Below, in pieces: positions 1 through 4,816 of a DNA stretch of 11,382 bases. Made by a program: the position numbers and the translations under genes. Under the pieces are notes generated by a model. The model saw only the letters and a program-made list of their open reading frames with translations. It made no database searches and had not been told where the DNA came from. The stretch is from NCBI GenBank assembly GCA_016934645.1, contig JAFGSL010000262.1, positions 1 to 11,382 of the forward strand. Direction: 5' to 3'. The DNA is from Anaerolineae bacterium (lineage in GTDB: Bacteria > Chloroflexota > Anaerolineae > B4-G1 > SLSP01). Each line of letters starts with the position of its first letter. Position 1 is the first letter of the stretch.

Positions 1-1
1 G

Positions 2-274
2 CCGATGTGGGCCTACTTCGCCTTTGGCATCGTGCCGATGATGCTCGACGGCGGCATCCAGTGGATTTCATACGCGGCGTGGGTCTTCTTCCCGGCCTTC
101 ATCAAGATACCCTTCGAGACTACGCCCCTGATGCGCGCATTGACCGGCGCGCTCTTCGGACTGGGCATCGTCGCCGCTGCGTATCCATACCTAAACGAGT
201 ATTTCGAGGACGTGCGTCGCGTTCTCAAAGAAAAATACAGCGCAACAATCCTATCAATGGAGGTCACAACATGA
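2..274 (+). CDS. DUF2085 membrane protein, C-terminal part (cut by window edge)
   Basis: The reading frame is open from the first complete codon at base 2, so the gene starts outside the window. About 90 C-terminal residues are visible. They contain a hydrophobic segment with the P-M-x-L-D-G-x-x-Q signature, a second hydrophobic segment with L-T-G-A-L-F-G-L-G, and a charged, probably cytoplasmic tail (YLNEYFEDVRRVLKEKY). This pattern fits the C-terminal half of DUF2085, a small polytopic membrane family of unknown function that is frequent in Chloroflexota and Firmicutes. The internal ATG at base 5 is just a methionine inside the protein, because family members have further membrane segments upstream. 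The stop codon overlaps the lgt start as ATGA, so the two genes are very likely co-transcribed and translationally coupled. No function can be assigned beyond the family name. Confidence 0.75.
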   Translation, partial: PMWAYFAFGIVPMMLDGGIQWISYAAWVFFPAFIKIPFETTPLMRALTGALFGLGIVAAAYPYLNEYFEDVRRVLKEKYSATILSMEVTT

Positions 275-1107
275 CACCACCTTTTGGTCCGATCCTGTTC
301 AGTATTGGCAATATTATCTCTGTCCACTGGTACGGCGTACTAATCGTCACCGGCATCATTCTGGGCGCAAATGTCGCTGCCTACCTGGCGAAGAAAGCCG
401 GCAAAGACCCGGAGATGATCTGGGATATGCTGATTCTGGTCGTCGTCCTGGCGATTATCGGCGCGCGCATCTACCACGTCTTCTCGCAACCAAGCAGCGG
501 GTTACTCGGCTGGGATTACTACAAGCAAAATCCATTGGAAGCGCTGTACATCTGGAACGGCGGCCTGGGTATCTACGGCGCGATTGTCGGCGGCATATTT
601 GGCGTACTCATTTTTGCCTGGCGACACAAATTACGCCCGCTGCAATGGCTCGATTTCGCCGCACCAGGTATGGCGATTGGGCAATCCATTGGGCGGTGGG
701 GTAACTTCATCAACATCGAATTGTATGGCCCGCCGACTACCCTGCCCTGGGGGCTGCACGTCCCCGCACTATACCGCATCCCGCCTTACACGAATCTGCT
801 GCAATATCCGGAAACGACCCTTTTCCATCCCACCTTCCTCTACGAATCACTGGCGGCGTTGGCGCTCTGCCTGCTGCTTGTGTGGATCGCAGTCCATCAC
901 GGGCAGAAATTGCGCGAAGGTGATCTGCTTATCGGCTATCTGATGGGCTATGCCATCATCCGCTTCTTCACCGAGATGCTGCGCCCTGACGCCTGGATGG
1001 TCGGTAACATCGCCGCCGCGCAGCTATTCGCCATCATCCTTTTGATCGTGGGCGCGGCATTTTTGCTCGTGCGTCATCTATGGCTCCCGCGCCGGACAGC
1101 AGCATAG
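271..1107 (+). CDS. lgt: Prolipoprotein diacylglyceryl transferase Lgt
   Basis: This 278-residue integral membrane enzyme transfers a diacylglyceryl group from phosphatidylglycerol to the lipobox cysteine of prolipoproteins, the first step of lipoprotein maturation. Visible motifs are HWYGV (19-23), GGLGIYG (97-103), the Lgt signature with R142, N145, E150 and G153 (equivalent to E. coli R143, N146, E151 and G154), HPTFLYES (186-193), and R231/E235/R238 near the C-terminal membrane segment. Several hydrophobic helices are evident and the length is normal for the family. The residue aligned with E. coli His103 is Tyr102. The start at 271 is set by GGAGG at 259-263, 7 nt upstream, and by the ATGA overlap with the DUF2085 gene. 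A longer frame extends upstream but only reads through that gene out of phase. A likely client, the lipoprotein penicillin-binding protein, is encoded at 4813. Confidence 0.96.
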   Translation: MTPPFGPILFSIGNIISVHWYGVLIVTGIILGANVAAYLAKKAGKDPEMIWDMLILVVVLAIIGARIYHVFSQPSSGLLGWDYYKQNPLEALYIWNGGLGIYGAIVGGIFGVLIFAWRHKLRPLQWLDFAAPGMAIGQSIGRWGNFINIELYGPPTTLPWGLHVPALYRIPPYTNLLQYPETTLFHPTFLYESLAALALCLLLVWIAVHHGQKLREGDLLIGYLMGYAIIRFFTEMLRPDAWMVGNIAAAQLFAIILLIVGAAFLLVRHLWLPRRTAA

Positions 1108-1133
1108 CATGTGCTGACAACTCGCGGCAAGAA

Positions 1134-1229
1134 AGACTACAAAAGTCTCAGCACGTATTGCACCTTGCAGACCTATTGTTTAGCATACACATTGGTTCAA
1201 GCAAGTGTCTCGTGAGACTTTTGTAGTCT
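1134..1229. repeat. 17-bp perfect inverted repeat, 62-nt spacer
   Basis: AGACTACAAAAGTCTCA at 1134-1150 is the exact reverse complement of TGAGACTTTTGTAGTCT at 1213-1229. Each arm is itself a small imperfect palindrome (AGACT-N5-AGTCT), the shape expected of a dimeric regulator's operator. The arms flank a promoter-like sequence. Alternatives are a long stem-loop or the ends of a small decayed element; no duplicated target site is seen at the ends. Confidence 0.7.
1158..1186 (+). promoter_or_regulatory. Candidate sigma70 promoter for the zinc-ribbon gene
   Basis: TTGCAC (1158-1163) and TAGCAT (1181-1186) are separated by 17 nt and lie between the two inverted-repeat arms. Each hexamer matches the consensus at 4 of 6 positions. 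The predicted start would give a leader of about 95 nt that includes the second arm. Confidence 0.35.
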
Positions 1230-1289
1230 GGCCCCTGCTAAATTTTGCTCGACTGAGACTCGACTTTGGACTAACAACGGAGGTGCGGT

Positions 1290-1985
1290 ATGCCCTGGAC
1301 GGATGCGCTGCTACGTTTTCAGGATATCGATCTGGAGCTACAAAAGCTGAACCAGAAATTGGCCGACATCGAGGCTATCCTGCACGATACATCGACGCTC
1401 ACACAGGCACAACAGCACGCCGAACAAGCGGAGCAGACAGCCCACGCTGCCCATAAAGCCCAAAAGGATGTAGAGTTCGAGCTGCAAAGAACGCAGACCG
1501 AACTCCAACAAACCGAACAAAGGCTGTACAGCGGTAGTGTCACCAACCCCCGGCAACTGGAAGATTTGCAGGCCAAGTCCCAATCCCTGCGCAAATGGGT
1601 AGCCAAACTCGAGGATGACTTGCTCGAAGCTATGGTTGCGCGGGAGGAGGCCGACGAGGTCGATGCCAAAACCAACGCCCATTACAAACATATCGCGACC
1701 AAGCGCGCAACTTTAGAGCAAAACCTCGCCGCTGAGCGCGCCGTGCTGCAAACGCGCGGGCAAACGCTGCTGCAAGAAGCAGAGAGCGCCAAAGCGCGCA
1801 TCCCACAGGCCATCATAGATTCCTACCACTACCTCACCAGCCGAACGGGCGGCATCCCTGTCGCGCGCTTGCACGGCGAGGTCTGTAGCATGTGCGGCGT
1901 GGAAGTGCTCAAGCCCACCCAACGCAAAGTCAAGACCGGCGAGGAAGCCTACTGCGATGGCTGCCGCCGACTGCTCGTCGCTTGA
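1290..1985 (+). CDS. COG1579-type coiled-coil/zinc-ribbon protein
   Basis: This is a 231-residue protein. Residues of about 8 to 165 are rich in Glu, Gln, Ala, Leu and Lys with heptad-like spacing and form a long coiled-coil hairpin. The C-terminal 35 residues form a four-cysteine zinc ribbon with C199-x-x-C202 and C222-x-x-C225. This architecture matches COG1579 (zf-RING_7 / C4-type zinc ribbon), a widespread family usually described as a predicted nucleic-acid-binding protein; its precise role is not settled. The conserved N-R-Q-L-type segment appears as VTNPRQLEDLQ around residues 84-94. The start is supported by GGAGG at 1279-1283, 6 nt before the ATG. The protein is complete and all four zinc ligands are present. 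It is preceded by the inverted-repeat/promoter region. Confidence 0.9.
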   Translation: MPWTDALLRFQDIDLELQKLNQKLADIEAILHDTSTLTQAQQHAEQAEQTAHAAHKAQKDVEFELQRTQTELQQTEQRLYSGSVTNPRQLEDLQAKSQSLRKWVAKLEDDLLEAMVAREEADEVDAKTNAHYKHIATKRATLEQNLAAERAVLQTRGQTLLQEAESAKARIPQAIIDSYHYLTSRTGGIPVARLHGEVCSMCGVEVLKPTQRKVKTGEEAYCDGCRRLLVA

Positions 1986-2012
1986 TTTCTTTGAGAGCTT
2001 GCATAATCAATT

Positions 2013-2453
2013 ATGGAAGCAAAAACCGACATCTGGCAATTCCAAGCGCAGCTTGCAGAGAAGCTGTTAGCCTGGAGTACTGGGAGCATGACAGGCGGAA
2101 TCGCGCTGTTGATCTTCGGCGACCGGTTCTGGCGCGGGTTCGGCTCACAGTGCGCAGGTTGGGGAATAATCGACGCCCTGATCGCTGCCTTCGGGCTGCG
2201 CAGCGCACAGACCAAAGCCGATGCGCCAGACGCCCACACGCCGGAGCGCCAGGCGCACGAACGGACTACCCTCCGCCGCATCCTGTGGATCAACTTCGGC
2301 CTTGATGTGGGCTACGTCGCGGGTGGGACGGCGCTGGCGCTCACGCGAGGCAAGCGTAACCGCTTCCTGGCCGGCGTCGGATGGGGCATCGTCGTCCAGG
2401 GTGGCTTCCTGTTCTTTTTCGATCTGTTCCACGCCCTGTTCCTGCAAAAATAA
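2013..2453 (+). CDS. Small integral membrane protein, DUF6992-like
   Basis: This 146-residue protein has about four hydrophobic segments (roughly 24-36, 46-61, 90-110 and 117-143) and a polar linker rich in Ala, Asp, Glu and Arg (62-88). The recognisable pattern is GSxCxGWGxIDxxIA near residues 44-58, then NFGLDVGYVxGG (94-105) and a Gly/Phe-rich last helix ending in LFHALFL. I associate this with the DUF6992 family from memory and without a search; no biochemical function is known to me. There is no Shine-Dalgarno sequence at usual spacing: GAGAG lies about 17 nt upstream. CATAAT at 2002-2007 ends 5 nt before the ATG, so a leaderless transcript is possible. Otherwise the gene is read from the upstream zinc-ribbon transcript, 27 nt away. 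Confidence 0.7.
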   Translation: MEAKTDIWQFQAQLAEKLLAWSTGSMTGGIALLIFGDRFWRGFGSQCAGWGIIDALIAAFGLRSAQTKADAPDAHTPERQAHERTTLRRILWINFGLDVGYVAGGTALALTRGKRNRFLAGVGWGIVVQGGFLFFFDLFHALFLQK

Positions 2454-2510
2454 CCACAGAGACATAGAGGACACGGAGAGAAAACCTCTGTGCGCTCTGT
2501 GTCTCTGTGT
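2452..2510. repeat. CACAGAG-type dispersed palindromic repeat
   Basis: The stretch right after the membrane-protein stop codon reads as an imperfect inverted repeat. ACAGAGACATAGAG plus GACACGGAGAG pairs with CCTCTGTG plus CTCTGTGTCTCTGTGT around a short A-rich loop. This composition (CCACAGAGACACAGAG...) is a familiar class of dispersed intergenic repeat in many environmental bacterial genomes. A degraded relative lies at 10511-10545. It may end the upstream transcript as a hairpin, although no T-tract follows. Confidence 0.7.
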
Positions 2511-2538
2511 AACAAACGTCATCGAAAGGACAAGTACA

Positions 2539-3519
2539 GTGCAGACGACCCTCAACCCTGCCTGGTATCAAGGCCGTAAACGCCGTTCGCCCTACTTCGA
2601 AGGCTGGTATTTCAAGCTGGTCGATCGCAGCGAGGCACATCGCTACGCCATCATCCCGGCGGTCTTCCTCACCGAGGGCGGCGAGGGGCCGCACGCCTTC
2701 ATTCAAATCTTCGATGGCGTCAACGACAGAATGACCTACGTTCCCTATCCCCTCTCTGACTTCTGGGCCGCCGAGGATCGCTTCGAGGTGCGCATCGGCC
2801 CCAACGTCTTCACCCCAACAACGATGCACCTGGACATCCGCCACCCCGACCTGACGCTGCAAGGCGAGGTCACCTTCCACAATCCGCGCCCCTGGCCCGT
2901 GACGGTGTTCTCACCGGGAATTATGAGCTGGTTCGCCTGGATTCCCTTTATGGAATGTTATCACGGCGTCCTGAGTCTGGATCACGCGCTTTCGGGCGGA
3001 TTCACAATTAACGGGCAAGTGGTGGATTTTGACGGCGGACGCGGTTACATCGAAAAGGATTGGGGTAAATCCTTTCCTTCCGGCTGGGTGTGGATGCAGA
3101 CCAATCACTTCGACGCGCCCGGCACATCGCTGACCGGCTCCATTGCGATGATTCCCTGGATAGGCCGGGCCTTCCGTGGCTTCATCGTGGGTCTGTGGCA
3201 CAACGAAATCCTGTACCGCTTCGCCACCTACACCGGCGCAAAAACGGAGTACCTGCACATCAACGACGACGTCGTCGCGTGGCTGATCACCGACCGCCTG
3301 TATTACCTGATGATCAACGCCTATCGCGGAGAGGCCGTCGATCTGCGCGGGCCGAGCAAAGTGGACATGGGCGTGCGCGTCCCGGAGGCGCTCACCGCGG
3401 AAATCAAGGTACGGCTGGCGACCCGGCGCGGGGATCACACCATCTTCGAAGGCCGTGGGCGCAACGCCGGGCTGGAGGTGGCTGGTGATCTCGAAACACT
3501 GGCCGGTAAGTCGTTGTAA
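2539..3519 (+). CDS. Tocopherol-cyclase-like protein
   Basis: This 326-residue protein resembles the tocopherol cyclase family (Pfam Tocopherol_cycl; plant VTE1 cyclises phytyl quinols to tocopherols). Family hallmarks are PYFEGWYFK at 18-26 and GYIEKDWGKSFPSGWVWMQ at 169-187 followed by NHF (189-191), with further Trp/Tyr/Phe-rich beta-strand segments (FAWIPFMECYHG 132-143; FRGFIVGLWHN 212-222). It is predicted to be a soluble beta-barrel lipocalin-like fold with no signal peptide. In non-photosynthetic bacteria such proteins are common but their substrate is unknown, so a tocopherol-pathway role should not be assumed; no quinol methyltransferase or prenyltransferase is nearby. The start chosen is GTG 2539, 8 nt after AAAGGA (2525-2530). 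The frame stays open upstream to 2221, but that part overlaps the membrane-protein gene and the repeat, so it is not coding. Confidence 0.85.
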   Translation: MQTTLNPAWYQGRKRRSPYFEGWYFKLVDRSEAHRYAIIPAVFLTEGGEGPHAFIQIFDGVNDRMTYVPYPLSDFWAAEDRFEVRIGPNVFTPTTMHLDIRHPDLTLQGEVTFHNPRPWPVTVFSPGIMSWFAWIPFMECYHGVLSLDHALSGGFTINGQVVDFDGGRGYIEKDWGKSFPSGWVWMQTNHFDAPGTSLTGSIAMIPWIGRAFRGFIVGLWHNEILYRFATYTGAKTEYLHINDDVVAWLITDRLYYLMINAYRGEAVDLRGPSKVDMGVRVPEALTAEIKVRLATRRGDHTIFEGRGRNAGLEVAGDLETLAGKSL

Positions 3520-3526
3520 TCAGGAA

Positions 3527-3636
3527 CAAAAATCTAACCAAACAGAAACACGCCCCTGAATCAGGGGCGTGTTTCTGCGAAAGGAGGGTAACCAACTTGC
3601 ATTGGCTTGGGGGGCGGGTCCCCTTACCAAATGCTA
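3527..3636 (-). ncRNA. Candidate structured small RNA (unassigned)
   Basis: Read on the minus strand, a good promoter (TTGCTA-16-TATAAT) is followed by about 110 nt with ordered secondary structure and then a strong hairpin with a downstream T-tract. The structured part is a three-way junction. GGTAA (3628-3624) closes with TTACC (3591-3587) around GGGG/CCCC (3623-3620 with 3612-3609) and CCAA/TTGG (3605-3602 with 3595-3592), with no unpaired bases between the second hairpin and the closing stem. A pyrimidine run CCTCCTTT follows before the terminator hairpin and would be single-stranded; it is complementary to Shine-Dalgarno sequences. No convincing ORF lies inside: the longest from an ATG is 13 codons with no ribosome binding site. 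I recognise no known riboswitch or sRNA family. Confidence 0.45.
3528..3577 (-). terminator. Strong hairpin, terminator for the minus-strand RNA
   Basis: CAGAAACACGCCCCT (3543-3557) pairs perfectly with AGGGGCGTGTTTCTG (3563-3577) around a 5-nt loop. On the minus strand it is followed by TTTGGTTAGATTTTTG, an interrupted T-tract. On the plus strand it follows the tocopherol-cyclase-like gene by 23 nt but has no T-run after it, so it could protect or end that mRNA only by a less canonical mechanism. Confidence 0.65.
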
Positions 3637-3641
3637 ACTTT

Positions 3642-3669
3642 ATTATACTCTCTTACCGAATTCTAGCAA
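3642..3669 (-). promoter_or_regulatory. Minus-strand promoter for the candidate small RNA
   Basis: On the minus strand, TTGCTA (3669-3664) and a perfect TATAAT (3647-3642) are 16 nt apart. The first three bases of the -35 hexamer are the last three bases of the 18-nt shared element at 3667-3684. The predicted transcription start is near 3635. Confidence 0.5.
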
Positions 3670-3684
3670 TAGGAAAAAAGTACT
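3667..3684 (-). promoter_or_regulatory. Shared 18-nt upstream element, copy 1
   Basis: The minus-strand sequence is AGTACTTTTTTCCTATTG. It matches copy 2 (4002-4019) at 16 of 18 positions, and in both places its final TTG forms the start of the -35 hexamer. The position just upstream of -35 is where an activator, or the alpha C-terminal domain of RNA polymerase (UP element), would bind. Confidence 0.55.
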
Positions 3685-3711
3685 ATATAGCAGTGTCAAA
3701 TGTCCATAAAC

Positions 3712-3744
3712 AAAAAACACTCGTGCTAGGCACGAGTGTTTTTT
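3712..3744 (-). terminator. Rho-independent terminator after the pilin gene
   Basis: GCACGAGTG (3738-3730 region) and its complement form a perfect stem with flanking A/T: AAAAAACACTCGTGC (3712-3726), loop TAG, GCACGAGTGTTTTTT (3730-3744). It lies 18 nt past the pilin stop codon on the minus strand and ends in six T. Because the stem is flanked by A6 and T6 it would work in both directions, and it also insulates the pilin unit from the promoter at 3642-3669. Confidence 0.85.
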
Positions 3745-3762
3745 GAGCTGATTTCCCGAAGA

Positions 3763-3915
3763 TTACATTTCCAAGGAGTCAGAAATCGCCTGGAAAATGT
3801 CCCGAATCTGTGGGCCCATGAGCGCCAGAACCGCGATAACGACGACGGCGATCAGCACCAGAATCAGCGCGTACTCAACCAAACCCTGACCTTCCTCACG
3901 TGGTAGATACAACAT
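3763..3915 (-). CDS. Flp/TadE-type minor or major pilin, 50 residues
   Basis: The minus strand encodes MLYLPREEGQGLVEYALILV followed by a strongly hydrophobic stretch to about residue 33 and a short amphipathic tail ending in SDSLEM. This is a Flp pilin (class III signal, tight-adherence type IVb pilus). Cleavage by a prepilin peptidase would fall between G9 and Q10, which places Glu14 at +5 followed by Tyr15, the conserved E-Y pair. The mature pilin would be 41 residues, typical for Flp. The ATG at 3915 follows AGGAGG (3928-3923) with 7-nt spacing. The gene stands alone between its own promoter and terminator; no prepilin peptidase, TadA ATPase or TadB/C genes are in the window, so assembly proteins must be encoded elsewhere. 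Confidence 0.92.
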   Translation of the reverse strand: MLYLPREEGQGLVEYALILVLIAVVVIAVLALMGPQIRDIFQAISDSLEM

Positions 3916-3975
3916 TGCAACACCTCCTATTAAGATTTAAAGTTTTGAAAGTATTAGTTTTTTTAACCTGACTCT

Positions 3976-4004
3976 ATATTACCCTATTTACGCACAGACT
4001 ACAA
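3976..4004 (-). promoter_or_regulatory. Promoter of the pilin gene
   Basis: On the minus strand, TTGTAG (4004-3999), 17 nt and TAATAT (3981-3976) form a plausible sigma70 promoter, giving an AT-rich leader of about 54 nt before the pilin ATG. Neither hexamer is strong, but the -35 abuts the shared 18-nt element. A second possible -10, TATAAA (4026-4021) with TTGTTC (4049-4044) at 17 nt, lies further upstream. Confidence 0.5.
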
Positions 4005-4019
4005 TAGGAAATTAGTACT
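4002..4019 (-). promoter_or_regulatory. Shared 18-nt upstream element, copy 2
   Basis: The minus-strand sequence is AGTACTAATTTCCTATTG, 16 of 18 identical to copy 1 at 3667-3684 and placed identically relative to a -35 hexamer. It contains the AGTACT palindrome. Confidence 0.55.
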
Positions 4020-4082
4020 GTTTATAACGATTTTCCTACATTTGAACAACATCAGTCTCAGGACGTAATCCGCCGGTGGCCC

Positions 4083-4110
4083 TTTACCATCTACACAAAC
4101 CAGCTATAAT
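4083..4110 (+). promoter_or_regulatory. Promoter of the maf-PBP operon
   Basis: TTTACC (4083-4088) and a perfect TATAAT (4105-4110) are separated by 16 nt. The predicted transcription start near 4117 lies downstream of the ATG at 4076, which rules that ATG out as the maf start. The promoter is divergent from the pilin promoter. Confidence 0.65.
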
Positions 4111-4162
4111 CGACCAAGTGGGATCGATGAAGATCGAAAGCGTGAACGAACGAGAGGATACT

Positions 4163-4816
4163 GTGGATTTTACCCGACTGTTATTAACCTCGCAATCACC
4201 GCGTCGACGCGAAATGCTCGCTTGGCTCGGATTACCCGCCGGGCTGACACACGCAGGCGTGGACGAGTCACCGCACGACGGGGAACAGCCATCCACAACG
4301 GCCACACGACTCGCCGTTGCCAAAGTCCACGCGGCAGAACCTACAGATGACGATGTGTGGATCCTGGGCGCAGATACCGTCGTAGACCTGAATGGCATCT
4401 CGCTGGGCAAACCTGCCGATCCGGCAGAGGCGCGCGCGATGTTGCGCCAGTTGCGTGAGCGTTCGCACGCTGTCCATACCGGGGTAGCCTTGTTCCATCC
4501 ACGGACGCGCCAACTATGCACGCGGCGCGTCACCAGCACAGTGCAAATGCGCGCCTATAAGAACGCGGAAATTGAGACGTATGTGCGCAGCCACGATCCG
4601 ATGGATAAAGCCGGGGCTTACGCCATTCAGAACAGCGCCTTTCGACCGGTCGCCCATGTGGACCGTTGTTACGCCAATGTCGTTGGTTTTCCACTGTGCG
4701 CCATTGCAGCGCTGCTGGAAGCGTGGAGCCTGGTACTGACCGTCAATATCCCGGCCCTCTGTTTGGCGCATTTCGACTACCTCTGTCCAAGGCCGGATAT
4801 AGGGATTAGCTTATGA
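4163..4816 (+). CDS. maf: Maf-family nucleoside triphosphate pyrophosphatase
   Basis: The protein belongs to the Maf/YhdE/YceF family, house-cleaning enzymes that hydrolyse non-canonical or regulatory nucleotides to monophosphates and are linked to septum formation. With the GTG start it has 217 residues. Motifs are TSQSPRRR (9-16), LGADTVV with the catalytic Asp71 (68-74), LGKP (81-84), HAVHTGV (102-108), MDKAGAYAIQ (147-156) and NVVGFPL (172-178). About 30 residues follow the usual end. GTG 4163 is preferred because GAGAGGA lies 4 nt upstream and the family starts close to the S-x-S-P-R-R motif. ATG 4127 (229 residues) is a fair alternative downstream of the promoter. The stop overlaps the next start as ATGA, so the gene is translationally coupled to the penicillin-binding protein, consistent with an envelope or division role. 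Substrate class (dTTP/UTP or m7GTP type) is not decided here. Confidence 0.92.
   Translation: MDFTRLLLTSQSPRRREMLAWLGLPAGLTHAGVDESPHDGEQPSTTATRLAVAKVHAAEPTDDDVWILGADTVVDLNGISLGKPADPAEARAMLRQLRERSHAVHTGVALFHPRTRQLCTRRVTSTVQMRAYKNAEIETYVRSHDPMDKAGAYAIQNSAFRPVAHVDRCYANVVGFPLCAIAALLEAWSLVLTVNIPALCLAHFDYLCPRPDIGISL

Larger units (their letters stand above)
1108..1289. other. lgt to zinc-ribbon gene intergenic region
   Basis: This 182-bp non-coding gap has no oligo-T terminator after lgt. It holds a 17-bp perfect inverted repeat, a sigma70-like promoter between the two arms, and the GGAGG ribosome binding site (1279-1283) of the next gene. A second short pairing, GTGCTGA at 1111-1117 with TCAGCAC at 1148-1154, overlaps the first repeat arm. 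The transcript through this region could therefore form alternative, mutually exclusive stems. Confidence 0.6.

Noticed and set aside
2221..2538. N-terminal extension of the tocopherol-cyclase-like protein
   Set aside because: The open frame overlaps the membrane-protein gene and the palindromic repeat and encodes a low-quality Arg/Ser/Cys-rich stretch; GTG 2539 has a ribosome binding site and matches the family start.
3576..3600. Resemblance of minus-strand GGTTACCCTCCTTTC to the 16S rRNA 3' tail
   Set aside because: Similarity covers only the anti-Shine-Dalgarno core and a few neighbours; no other 16S sequence is present, so it is not an rRNA remnant.
3597..3745. A 49-codon plus-strand frame from TTG after AAAGGAGGG
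   Set aside because: It runs through the pilin terminator hairpin and ends in its T-run, starts with TTG, and its translation looks like no protein; the GGAGG is better explained as the complement of the CCTCC in the minus-strand candidate RNA.
4076..4162. Upstream ATG (4076) as maf start
   Set aside because: It lies upstream of the TATAAT promoter (4105-4110), has no ribosome binding site, and the extra residues are not part of the Maf fold.
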